Below, in pieces: positions 56,851-64,000 of a stretch of 64,000 nt of DNA. Position numbers and translations under genes: made by a program. The DNA comes from Propionivibrio dicarboxylicus. Lineage in GTDB: Bacteria; Pseudomonadota; Gammaproteobacteria; Burkholderiales; Rhodocyclaceae. The notes beneath the pieces are model-generated. The model did not search any database. It was not told the DNA's origin and worked only from the letters and a program-made list of their open reading frames with translations. Positions within the stretch are counted from its first letter, which is position 1. Each line of letters opens with the position of its first letter. The stretch is taken from assembly GCF_900099695.1 (NCBI RefSeq), contig NZ_FNCY01000001.1, forward strand, positions 496,001-560,000, in the 5' to 3' direction.

Positions 56851-57978
56851 ATGTATCGATGGGCGAAATTTGGCAGATGTGCGGTGGTTTTTCTGGCCTT
56901 GGCCGGCTCGTTTGCCTGGGCTGCCGCGCCCGATCCTTTCACTTTTTCCTTTACGGTCGAGCGAGGCGATCTCAACCGGGTCCGGAATTGGTTCGATGAG
57001 GGGCTGGATCCGGAATTCGTCGGTGCCGAGATCGGTACCGGCCTGATGATCGCCGCCTGGAACGGCAATATCCCGATGATGGCCCTGTTCGTCGAGCGCG
57101 GCGCCAATCCACGGCGGGCCAACCGGAATGGTGAGCAACCCCTGCAACTGGCGGCCTGGAACAATCACGTCGAGGCGGTCAAATGGCTGCTCGATCATGG
57201 TGCGGCGCTCAACCGCGAAGGGAATTACTGGGGCGCGCTGCATTACGCCGTGTTCAATGGCCATAACGAATTGGCCAAGTACCTGATCGGTCTCGGTGCC
57301 GAAGTGAACGCCAAGTCGCCGAACGGCTCGACGCCCTTGATGATGGCGGCGCGCGAAGGGCGCGAGGACCTGGCGAAAGTGTTGATGGAATCGGGCGCCG
57401 ACCCCAGAAGCAAGAACGACTGGGGCGATTCGGCCCTGACCTTGGCGATGCGTTATGACCACTACCGGCTGGGCAAGATGATTTCTTCGTCCGAGGAGTT
57501 CGCCATTGCCGTCAAGGCGCCGAAGGAAAGTTTTGGCGAGCCGGTGCGCTCGGCGGCGGCGCCGAGCGAAATCGAGCAATTGTTGCGGCAGATCCGTGAA
57601 GCCGAAGTGGCCGGTCAGTCGTCAGAGGAATTGCGCAAGAAGTTGATGGAGGCGGTCGGTGCGTTCCGTCGTTCGTCGATCGTCGTCGGCCCTTCGCGCC
57701 GGCCGATGCCTCTGCCCTATCAGCCGCGTTCGCTGGTGATTACCGCCAAGCGGGGGGCTTTGGGCAGCGAACGCGCCCAGGTGGTCGTCAATGGCAAGCC
57801 GGCGGCGCCAGTCGCGCCGACAGGAACGATCAGCATCACGCCCAGTCAACCGGCGCGACCGACGGCTGGCCAGGTCGCCGAATTGATGCGCCAGATTCGT
57901 CTGGCCGAGGCACAGGGGCGGCCGGCGGACGACTTGCGCAAGCAACTGTTTGATACCGTCGAGCAGATGAAGCAATAA
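56851..57978 (+). CDS. Secreted ankyrin-repeat protein
   Basis: This 375-residue protein has a signal peptide (cleavage near AWA, residue 24) and about five ankyrin repeats at residues 30-200 (GNIPMMALFVERGANP, NHVEAVKWLLDHGAAL, GHNELAKYLIGLGAEV, GREDLAKVLMESGADP). After these comes a charged helical unit that occurs twice (see findings). The ATG at 56851 has AAGGA eight bases before it; a GTG six codons upstream is possible. The target is unknown; periplasmic ankyrin proteins often bind other envelope proteins. Confidence 0.85.
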   Translation: MYRWAKFGRCAVVFLALAGSFAWAAAPDPFTFSFTVERGDLNRVRNWFDEGLDPEFVGAEIGTGLMIAAWNGNIPMMALFVERGANPRRANRNGEQPLQLAAWNNHVEAVKWLLDHGAALNREGNYWGALHYAVFNGHNELAKYLIGLGAEVNAKSPNGSTPLMMAAREGREDLAKVLMESGADPRSKNDWGDSALTLAMRYDHYRLGKMISSSEEFAIAVKAPKESFGEPVRSAAAPSEIEQLLRQIREAEVAGQSSEELRKKLMEAVGAFRRSSIVVGPSRRPMPLPYQPRSLVITAKRGALGSERAQVVVNGKPAAPVAPTGTISITPSQPARPTAGQVAELMRQIRLAEAQGRPADDLRKQLFDTVEQMKQ

Positions 57979-57997
57979 GGCTACGGCGCCGCGCTCC

Positions 57998-59173
57998 TCA
58001 CTCTGCTTCGGCGATGAAACCTTGCAGGAGCTGGTTGAGGAAGCGCTGACCGCGCGCCGTCGGTGCGATGCGCTCGGCATTACGTTCGAGCAGGCCGGCT
58101 GCTTCGGCCCGTTGTAGCGGCGCTTCGATGCCTTCGAGCGCAAGGCCGGTGCGCTCGCCGAAAAGCGCCGGGGCGAAACCCTGATTCAGGCGCAAGGCAT
58201 TCATCATGAATTCGAAGGGCAGGTCTTCGACGTCGACGGTGAATTCATCCTGCACCGGGGTGCCGGCCGCCGTTTGCGCCAGGTACTGTTTGGGCAGTTT
58301 CCAGCGCATCTGGCGCAGGACCGAACGGCTGTCCTCGCCGGGGATGGTCAGCTTTCCGTGGGCGCCGGCGCCGATGCCGAGGTAATCGCCAAAGGTCCAG
58401 TAATTGAGATTGTGGCGGCATTGACGGCCCGGGCGGGCGAAGGCGGATGTCTCGTAGTGCTGGTAGCCGGCATCGGCGAGCCGGGCCTCGATGGCTTCCT
58501 GCATGTCGGCGCACAGGTCGGCTTCGGGGACAGGCGGCGGTGCAGCGGCGAAGGCGGTGTTGGGTTCGAGCGTGAGTTGGTAGCAAGAGAGATGCGGCGG
58601 TGCGAAACCGAGTGCCCGCTCAAGGTCGTCCAGCGCTTCCGTCAGGGTTTGACGCGGCAGACCGTACATCAGGTCGAGGTTGAAATTATCGAAGTGTTCG
58701 GCGGCGATCTCGATGGCGCGGCAGGCGTCGCGGTCATCGTGGATGCGTCCTAGCGCGTGCAGGTGGGGCGGGTTGAAACTCTGGATGCCGAGCGAGAGGC
58801 GATTGACGCCGGCGTCGCGGAAAGCGGCGAATTTTTCGGATTCGACGGTGCCGGGATTGGCTTCCAGCGTGATCTCGGCGCCGTGGATCAGCGGCAGACG
58901 CGCGCGAAAGGCGGCCAGCAGCGTGGCGATGCTTTCGCCCGAGAGCAGGCTGGGCGTGCCGCCGCCGAAGAAGACGCTGCTGATGCGTCGTCCCCAGACC
59001 AGCGGCAGCGCCGACTCGAGGTCGGCAATCAGCGCGGCGACATACTCGGCTTCGGGCAGCGTGTCACGCAAGGCATGCGAGTTGAAGTCGCAGTACGGGC
59101 ACTTCTGTACGCACCAGGGAACATGCACATAAAGCGACAACGGGATCGGCGCGAACGCCTCGGGTACTGTCAT
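57998..59173 (-). CDS. hemW: Radical SAM haem chaperone HemW
   Basis: This 391-residue radical-SAM protein was formerly annotated as oxygen-independent coproporphyrinogen oxidase and is now regarded as a haem-delivery chaperone. The CX3CX2C cluster is VPWCVQKCPYCDF near residue 20; SVFFGGGTPSLL follows near 62 and GIGAGAHGKL near 270. The oxidase-specific N-terminal region of HemN is absent. The ATG overlaps the stop of rdgB upstream in the operon (rph-rdgB-hemW). Confidence 0.92.
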   Translation of the reverse strand: MTVPEAFAPIPLSLYVHVPWCVQKCPYCDFNSHALRDTLPEAEYVAALIADLESALPLVWGRRISSVFFGGGTPSLLSGESIATLLAAFRARLPLIHGAEITLEANPGTVESEKFAAFRDAGVNRLSLGIQSFNPPHLHALGRIHDDRDACRAIEIAAEHFDNFNLDLMYGLPRQTLTEALDDLERALGFAPPHLSCYQLTLEPNTAFAAAPPPVPEADLCADMQEAIEARLADAGYQHYETSAFARPGRQCRHNLNYWTFGDYLGIGAGAHGKLTIPGEDSRSVLRQMRWKLPKQYLAQTAAGTPVQDEFTVDVEDLPFEFMMNALRLNQGFAPALFGERTGLALEGIEAPLQRAEAAGLLERNAERIAPTARGQRFLNQLLQGFIAEAE

Positions 59174-59760
59174 GCGCGGCGAGCCTGGAGACGCTGGATC
59201 AATGCTTGCAGGGCGAGACCGCGGTGCGAACAGCGATTCTTCTCGGCGGCGTCGAGTTCGGCGGCAGTCTTGCCGAACTCGGGCAGCAGAAAGTAGGGAT
59301 CGTAGCCAAAGCCGCCGGCGCCGCGCGGCGCGCTGACGATTTCTCCGTGCCATTCGCCCTCGGCGATGATCGGTTGCGGATCGTCGGCATGTCGCACGAA
59401 GACCAGCACGCAGACATAATGCCCGCGCTTGTCGGCATGCGGCGTGAGCTCCGCGACGAGCTTCTGGTTGTTGCGCTCATCCGATTTCGGTTCGCCGGCA
59501 TAGCGCGCCGAGTAGACGCCGGGCGCGCCGCCCAGGGCGTGAACGCAGAGACCGGAATCGTCCGCCAATGCCGGCAGTCCGGTGACGCGCGAGGCGTGGC
59601 GGGCTTTCTCCAGCGCATTCTCGACGAAGGTGTGATGCGGCTCCTCGCATTCGGGAACGCCGAGTTCCTTCTGCGCGATGGTTTCCCAGCCGAGCGGCGC
59701 GAGCAACTGGCCGAATTCGCGCAGTTTGCCGGGGTTGTTGGAGGCGACGACGAGCTTCAT
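59170..59760 (-). CDS. rdgB: XTP/dITP pyrophosphatase (RdgB/HAM1 family)
   Basis: This 196-residue housecleaning enzyme hydrolyses deaminated purine triphosphates. It has [13 protein letters not shown] at residues 3-15, the active-site [13 protein letters not shown] near 66 and [16 protein letters not shown] near 150. Start overlaps rph and stop overlaps hemW (both ATGA type), so the three genes are coupled. Confidence 0.96.
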   Translation of the reverse strand: MKLVVASNNPGKLREFGQLLAPLGWETIAQKELGVPECEEPHHTFVENALEKARHASRVTGLPALADDSGLCVHALGGAPGVYSARYAGEPKSDERNNQKLVAELTPHADKRGHYVCVLVFVRHADDPQPIIAEGEWHGEIVSAPRGAGGFGYDPYFLLPEFGKTAAELDAAEKNRCSHRGLALQALIQRLQARRA

Positions 59761-60473
59761 GAGCCGATGGCCTCCTTTTGGCGCCGGATGAGTTCGCGGA
59801 TGCCGGCTTCGGCGAGATCGACGAGTGCGTCCATCTGCGCCCGCGAGAAGGGTTCGCCTTCGGCTGTACCCTGGATTTCGACGAGGCCGCCGCTGCCGGT
59901 CATGACGACGTTCATGTCGGTGTCGCAGTCCGAATCTTCGGGATAATCGAGGTCGAGCACCTGAGCGCCCTCGAAGATGCCGACCGAGATGGCGGCAACG
60001 TGATCGCGCAACGGATTGGTGGCGATCTTGCCGTCCTTGACCAGTCCTTCGCAGGCGTCATGGAGGGCGATCCAGGCGCCGGTGATCGAGGCGCAGCGGG
60101 TACCGCCATCGGCCTGAATCACGTCGCAGTCAAGCGTGATCTGGCGTTCGCCGAGGGCGACGAGATCGGTGACGGCGCGCAGCGAGCGGCCGATCAGGCG
60201 CTGAATTTCCTGGGTGCGGCCGGTTTGCTTGCCCTTGGCCGCTTCGCGGGCGCTGCGGGTATGGGTCGAGCGGGGCAGCATGCCGTATTCGGCAGTCACC
60301 CAACCCTGGCCTTTACCGCGCAGGAAGGGAGGAAGCGACTCTTCGACGCTGGCGGTGCAGAGCACGCGGGTGTTGCCCATCTCGATGAGCACCGAGCCTT
60401 CGGCATGGCAGGTGAAATTCCGGGTGATGCGGATCGGGCGAAGTTCGTTCTGTTGACGTTGGCTGGGACGCAT
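59757..60473 (-). CDS. rph: Ribonuclease PH
   Basis: This 238-residue phosphorolytic exoribonuclease trims tRNA 3' ends. It has [19 protein letters not shown] near residue 33, [23 protein letters not shown] near 95 and [20 protein letters not shown] near 175. It is complete, unlike the frameshifted rph of E. coli K-12. First gene of rph-rdgB-hemW, divergent from yicC, as in many proteobacteria. Confidence 0.96.
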   Translation of the reverse strand: MRPSQRQQNELRPIRITRNFTCHAEGSVLIEMGNTRVLCTASVEESLPPFLRGKGQGWVTAEYGMLPRSTHTRSAREAAKGKQTGRTQEIQRLIGRSLRAVTDLVALGERQITLDCDVIQADGGTRCASITGAWIALHDACEGLVKDGKIATNPLRDHVAAISVGIFEGAQVLDLDYPEDSDCDTDMNVVMTGSGGLVEIQGTAEGEPFSRAQMDALVDLAEAGIRELIRRQKEAIGS

Positions 60474-60761
60474 AGTGTTCCTGTATCGAGGGCAATTAAA
60501 CGGGATGTTTGGGTCGGGAAGTCGTTTGGGCTTTGTTCTGGCATTGCTATCCGCGAGATCGCAGTACAGCGGTCCGAACAGTCGCCAGGACGTCGGCAGC
60601 GATTGCCGACACGGTGCCGGACTGCTGAGAGTCAGTCGGCTCGGCTTGTTGGACGGTCGGAATCGAAGCTATCATGACACTTTGGCATTGTCGGGGTTTG
60701 CCCTCGGGCTGTAAAGCCGACGGCCAACGGCCTTTCTCTCTTCCTTTTGTCCAGGACCTCC

Positions 60762-61628
60762 ATGATCTACAGCATGACCGGTTATGCGGTGCGCACGCTC
60801 GATGTCGAGTGCGGCACGCTGCACCTTGAACTCAAGAGCGTCAACTCGCGCTATCTCGATTTTCAGTTCCGCATTTGCGAGGAGTTGCGCGCGGCCGAAT
60901 TGCCCTTGCGCGAGATGTTCAGCGCCAAACTGTCGCGCGGCAAGATCGAATGCCGCGTCGGTTTTGCCGCCAAGGCGTCGACGCAACAGGCGCTGACCGT
61001 CAATGCCGATCTGCTGCAATGCCTGAAAGGGCTGGAAGCGCAGGTGCTGACGGAGTTGCCGGGCGCCCGTGCGCTGTCGGTGGCTGAAGTGCTGCGCTGG
61101 CCGGGCATGTTCGGCGACGATGCGCTCGATACTGACAGCTTGGTGCCGCAAGCCTTGGCATTGGCCAAGCAGGTGCTCGACGATTTTGCCGCGAGCCGCG
61201 CGCGCGAAGGCCAGAAGCTTGGCGACGTCATCCTCGAGCGCGTTGCCCGGATCCGCGATCTGGTGCGCGAAGTGACGCCGCGGATTCCGGCGGCCCAGGC
61301 GGCTTTCCAGGAAAAGCTCAAGCAGCGCCTCGTCGATGCGCTCGGCAGTGCCGATGACGAACGGATTCGCCAGGAGGTCGCTGTCTTTGCCGTGCGTATC
61401 GACGTGGCTGAAGAGCTGGCGCGGCTGTCGACGCATCTGGACGAGGTCGAGCGCGTCATCAAGTCTGGTGGCGCCTGTGGCAAGCGTCTCGATTTCCTGA
61501 TGCAGGAACTCAATCGCGAAGCCAATACGCTGGGGTCGAAGTCAGTGGTGGCCGAAGTGTCGCAGACGGCGATGGACCTCAAGCTGCTGATCGAGCAAAT
61601 GCGCGAACAGATTCAGAATTTGGAGTAA
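60762..61628 (+). CDS. yicC: YicC/YloC family endoribonuclease
   Basis: This 288-residue protein of the YicC family has been linked to RNA turnover. It has the typical MIYSMTGYAVRTLDVECG start, KSVNSRYLDFQFRICEELR near residue 27 and a C-terminal DUF1732 region (KRLDFLMQELNREANTLGSKS near 240). ATG at 60762 gives the standard start. It is the last core gene before the mobile element. Confidence 0.93.
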   Translation: MIYSMTGYAVRTLDVECGTLHLELKSVNSRYLDFQFRICEELRAAELPLREMFSAKLSRGKIECRVGFAAKASTQQALTVNADLLQCLKGLEAQVLTELPGARALSVAEVLRWPGMFGDDALDTDSLVPQALALAKQVLDDFAASRAREGQKLGDVILERVARIRDLVREVTPRIPAAQAAFQEKLKQRLVDALGSADDERIRQEVAVFAVRIDVAEELARLSTHLDEVERVIKSGGACGKRLDFLMQELNREANTLGSKSVVAEVSQTAMDLKLLIEQMREQIQNLE

Positions 61629-61665
61629 CGTTTCTCGGCGTCTCACACCGGGTCTGCAAAACGAT

Positions 61666-61692
61666 AAAAGCCGCTAACCATGCGGCTTTTTT
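61666..61692 (+). terminator. Intrinsic terminator of yicC
   Basis: AAAAGCCGC, loop TAACCAT, GCGGCTTTT plus TT form a classic Rho-independent terminator 37 bases after yicC. It marks the left boundary of core DNA before the integrase element. Confidence 0.9.
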
Positions 61693-61738
61693 GTATCTAT
61701 GCATTGCATGTCGTCTCATAAAAGCGCAGAATTTGTGT

Positions 61739-61787
61739 GCACCTCTATGAGAACCCCTTTGTTATTTGATCTGTAAATAGGAGGTGC
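61739..61787. repeat. Inverted repeat upstream of the integrase doublet
   Basis: GCACCTC (61739-61745) and GAGGTGC (61781-61787) are a perfect 7-bp inverted pair 35 bases apart, just before the arm-domain gene. The right copy carries the GGAGG purine tract. It could be an integrase or regulator binding site, or part of the attachment region. Confidence 0.4.
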
Positions 61788-61803
61788 TTACTGAGGTTGT
61801 GCC

Positions 61804-62205
61804 ATGAGAAAACTGACGGATAAGTTGATTGCTTCTTGGATAGAAGCAGATGAGCGTTTCGAGATGCGAGGCGATGGAGGCGGGTTATATCTCTCGTTTC
61901 GGCAGAGTTTCAAATTTCCGTGTTGGTTGTTCCGATTTACGCAGGACGGTGAGCAACACAAGCTTTCCCTCGGTAGTTATCCGGATCTCTCGTTAGATAA
62001 GGCACGCGAACTAGCGCGCAGTTATCGGAAGTTGATCGAAGAAGGGGAAAGCGTGGTGGCCTCTATAGGTAACAAACGCAGGAAGGACAGCGACAAGCAA
62101 TTGGCAATAACGTTTTCTGCCTTGCTGCGAGAGGCGTCACTTAGAGGGGCAAAGCGAATGACCGTGTCCATAGAGTTTGAAGGAGGAGACTTATGGGCAA
62201 GCTAA
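61804..62205 (+). CDS. Free-standing integrase arm-type DNA-binding (DUF4102) domain protein
   Basis: This 133-residue protein has the N-terminal domain of P4-type integrases but no catalytic part. MRKLTDKLIASWIEADERFE, MRGDGGGLYLSFR and LSLGSYPDLSLDKARELAR align with the first 80 residues of the integrase encoded next. Residues 90-133 are unrelated and end in a coding stretch that doubles as the integrase ribosome-binding site. The genes overlap by 13 bases. It could compete for or share arm sites with the integrase, acting as an excision or orientation factor; this is inference. The region is more AT-rich than the core. Confidence 0.75.
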   Translation: MRKLTDKLIASWIEADERFEMRGDGGGLYLSFRQSFKFPCWLFRFTQDGEQHKLSLGSYPDLSLDKARELARSYRKLIEEGESVVASIGNKRRKDSDKQLAITFSALLREASLRGAKRMTVSIEFEGGDLWAS

Positions 62206-63479
62206 CTGATATTCAGATCAGGGCGTGGATCAAAGCAAACGAACGATTTGAGCAAAGAGGTGATGGCGATGGCCTTTGCCTGTGTTTTCGTGAAAATTAT
62301 GCTGTTCCGGTGTGGAAATTTCGTTATCGCTTTGCAGGAAAGCAGCGAATCGTAATTCTCGGTAGCTATTCCGTGTTGTCGTTGGCCGATGCCCGCAAGA
62401 CGGCAAAGGAGTTATCGGCGCGTGTTGCCCTTGGTCATGACGTTGCTGGTGAGAAGCAGGAACGCAAGAAAGCGGCAATTGCCAAGATAGAGGCCGAGAA
62501 AAACGCCGTGACGGTGGCGCAACTCTGCGACGAATTCTTTGAGCGCATCATTCTGCCGACATGGAAGCATTCCGACATCGTGCGCCGTCGGATTGAGAAC
62601 GACATCAAGCCATGTATCGGCAAGATGAAAGCCGAAGACGTCAAACCACGAGACGTCGACGACATGCTGCAAACCATCGTTAAGCGCGGGGCTCCCACAA
62701 TAGCCAATGACGTGCTTCGCTGGACAAAGCGAATTTTTGACTTCGCAGTCAAGCGCCATGTGGTGATCTACAACCCGGCATCTGCTTTTGATCCATCGGA
62801 CGCGGGCGGGAAAGAAGAAAGCCGGGATCGTTGGCTAACCCGCGAGGAAATTATTCAGCTATTCCAGGTCATGCGGGAAATGCTCGGGACGTTCTCGGTT
62901 GAAAACCTTTATGCCGTCCGCCTTCTTCTCTTGTTGGCTGTCCGTAAGGAAGAATTGATTGCGGCTCCATGGTCCGAGTTTGACCTTGATAACGCAGTCT
63001 GGCACCTGCCGGCAGAGCGTACCAAGACCAGCTCAGCGATCGATATTCCCTTGCCGCCGCTAGCACTGGAAACGCTCAAGGAATTGCACCGCCTGGCGAA
63101 CGGCAGAATCTGTGTTTTCCCTGCCCGTAAGGCTCAGCACCGGATGATTCCACATATCGACCTGAACACGCTGAATGCCGCGATGGCAAAACACATTCGG
63201 CCCCGACTCAAAGACGTTCCGAACTTCACGATTCACGATTTTCGCCGTACGGCCCGGACGCACCTAGCGGCGCTGGGCGTCGATCCTTTCGTGGCAGAGC
63301 GCTGCTTAAACCACAAGATCAAAGGCGTGGAGGGTATCTACAACCGTCACGATTACTTTGACGAACGCAAAGCAGCCCTGAACGAATGGGCGAATCTATT
63401 GAAGGCTTTGGAAGAGGGAAAACCCGACTACAACGTTATTCCGATGAAGAAGGCTAAGAAAGGCAACACCGCCACCTGA
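62193..63479 (+). CDS. int: P4-family tyrosine recombinase (integrase)
   Basis: This 428-residue site-specific recombinase drives integration of an island or prophage. Residues 1-90 are the arm-binding domain, about 105-200 a core-binding SAM-like domain (TVAQLCDEFFERIILPTWKH), and 215-400 the catalytic domain. Catalytic residues are visible: Arg in LAVRKEELI near 250, Lys in TKTSSAIDIPL, His and Arg in HDFRRTARTHLAALG near 350, second His in CLNHK, and Tyr in GIYNRHDYF near 385. All are intact, so it should be active. GGAGGAG before the start lies inside the upstream gene. Confidence 0.95.
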   Translation: MGKLTDIQIRAWIKANERFEQRGDGDGLCLCFRENYAVPVWKFRYRFAGKQRIVILGSYSVLSLADARKTAKELSARVALGHDVAGEKQERKKAAIAKIEAEKNAVTVAQLCDEFFERIILPTWKHSDIVRRRIENDIKPCIGKMKAEDVKPRDVDDMLQTIVKRGAPTIANDVLRWTKRIFDFAVKRHVVIYNPASAFDPSDAGGKEESRDRWLTREEIIQLFQVMREMLGTFSVENLYAVRLLLLLAVRKEELIAAPWSEFDLDNAVWHLPAERTKTSSAIDIPLPPLALETLKELHRLANGRICVFPARKAQHRMIPHIDLNTLNAAMAKHIRPRLKDVPNFTIHDFRRTARTHLAALGVDPFVAERCLNHKIKGVEGIYNRHDYFDERKAALNEWANLLKALEEGKPDYNVIPMKKAKKGNTAT

Positions 63480-63508
63480 CGAATCTAGTGGTGACCAGAA
63501 AGGAAAAT

Positions 63509-63730
63509 ATGCAGGTTGAGAAAATAGCGGATGCTGCCCAGGTGCTCGGCGAGTTGTCAGATAACTTCCTGAACATGCCAGAGAATGTAAGGCAATGCGT
63601 GCAAGCCAGCCTACATCTCGAGATAACACGGACATATCTCTTGGAGTTGGCGAAGGGCTTGACCGAAGGGAAGGAGCCTTACGACGCGATGATTCAAGCG
63701 GCTCAAGGAATGACGAGAATATTTCCCTAA
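63509..63730 (+). CDS. Small hypothetical protein of the mobile element
   Basis: This 73-residue acidic, mostly helical protein has an AAAGGAAA site six bases before the ATG (MQVEKIADAAQVLGELSD, then YLLELAKGLTEGKEPYDAM). It has no known domain that I can recognise. It follows the integrase by 29 bases and probably shares its transcript. A role as a small regulator is possible but unsupported. Confidence 0.6.
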   Translation: MQVEKIADAAQVLGELSDNFLNMPENVRQCVQASLHLEITRTYLLELAKGLTEGKEPYDAMIQAAQGMTRIFP

Positions 63731-63737
63731 TCACGCC

Positions 63738-63754
63738 GCCCGACGTTTTCGGGC
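63738..63754. other. Small hairpin after the hypothetical gene
   Basis: GCCCGA, loop CGTTT, TCGGGC, starting 8 bases after the stop codon. It lacks a T-run; a GC-rich tail follows. Confidence 0.3.
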
Positions 63755-63823
63755 AAAGCGGGCGGGCGAAGTGCGCCAACACAACGCCAGCCCTAACCAC
63801 AACGCAATACAGGAGATTGCATC

Positions 63824-64000
63824 ATGGCTAACGCGAATAATACTTCCACCCAGAAAAGCCCGGCTAATCAAATTACCAAAAGCGACATCGAAAGCGCCAG
63901 GATTTATCTGTCTGGCTGCGAGGCTTTGTCAGCAATTGCTAATGCTGTTGAGATTCTTTCTTCTCTCGACCCAAAACCAGAAAAATTATTCTCCCATACG
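63824..64000 (+). CDS. Partial CDS, small protein of the mobile element (runs off the right edge)
   Basis: From the ATG at 63824, with AGGAG upstream, 59 codons are open to the window end. The protein begins MANANNTSTQKSPANQITK and continues IESARIYLSGCEALSAIANAVEILSSL. The opening is polar and then helical. I do not recognise a family. It lies on the same strand as the integrase and the previous small gene, so it belongs to the element. Confidence 0.6.
   Translation, partial: MANANNTSTQKSPANQITKSDIESARIYLSGCEALSAIANAVEILSSLDPKPEKLFSHT

Noticed and set aside
63595-63831. A 78-residue plus-strand frame in the mobile element
   Set aside because: It overlaps most of the 73-residue gene and lacks a ribosome-binding site; the alternative genes at 63509 and 63824 have good sites.

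Overview
The window is high-GC bacterial DNA (roughly 63% by eye). It reads as a betaproteobacterial chromosome, most likely Rhodocyclales-like. Pointers are the Bug/TctC and TRAP-type transporter genes, a DUF1840 gene, cytochrome c5, sigma-54 control, many sensory proteins, and a mnmG-rsmG-parA-parB-atpIBEFHAGDC block. The species assignment is inference. Coding density is very high, and only one gap between genes exceeds 300 bases.

Layout, left to right. 1-7.2 kb: TRAP transporter genes (the dctQ-like gene is cut by the window edge), ubiB, rep helicase, a lactate/malate dehydrogenase-family enzyme behind a strongly structured intergenic region, a small acid-shock-like secreted protein and a cytochrome c5. 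7.3-10.7 kb: a GAF-type sigma-54 activator divergent from a secreted flavoprotein, with an excellent -24/-12 promoter and an upstream palindrome between them. 10.8-23.9 kb: mutY, then a complete aldarate (glucarate/galactarate) catabolic locus. It holds a GntR repressor, gudD, garL, garR, a glycerate kinase, the tripartite transporter tctCBA, an aldo/keto reductase, garD and a lactonase. Together these would import aldarates, dehydrate both epimers to 5-keto-4-deoxyglucarate, split it to pyruvate and tartronate semialdehyde, and reduce and phosphorylate the latter into glycolysis.

24-37.2 kb: a response regulator with a tetratricopeptide-like tail, then mnmG, rsmG, parAB and the full F1Fo ATP synthase operon, closed by a strong terminator. 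37.3-61.6 kb: mixed housekeeping and sensory genes. These include an MFS permease, a chemoreceptor, a 5'-nucleotidase, an EF-hand protein, a two-component system, pssA, a protein with duplicated winged-helix-like modules, purT, tRNA-Gly(CCC), a FecR-domain protein, tag, nfsB, hupB, a GGDEF cyclase, trmB, a TonB-like protein, an ankyrin protein, hemW-rdgB-rph and yicC.

61.7-64 kb: base composition drops and a mobile element begins. A free-standing copy of the integrase arm-binding domain overlaps a complete P4-type tyrosine integrase and is followed by small unknown genes running off the right edge. The least familiar biology in the window is (i) the sigma-54-controlled periplasmic flavoprotein, which lacks the conserved fumarate-reductase residues, and (ii) the integrase/arm-domain doublet. 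No CRISPR array, rRNA, replication origin or complete insertion sequence was found.
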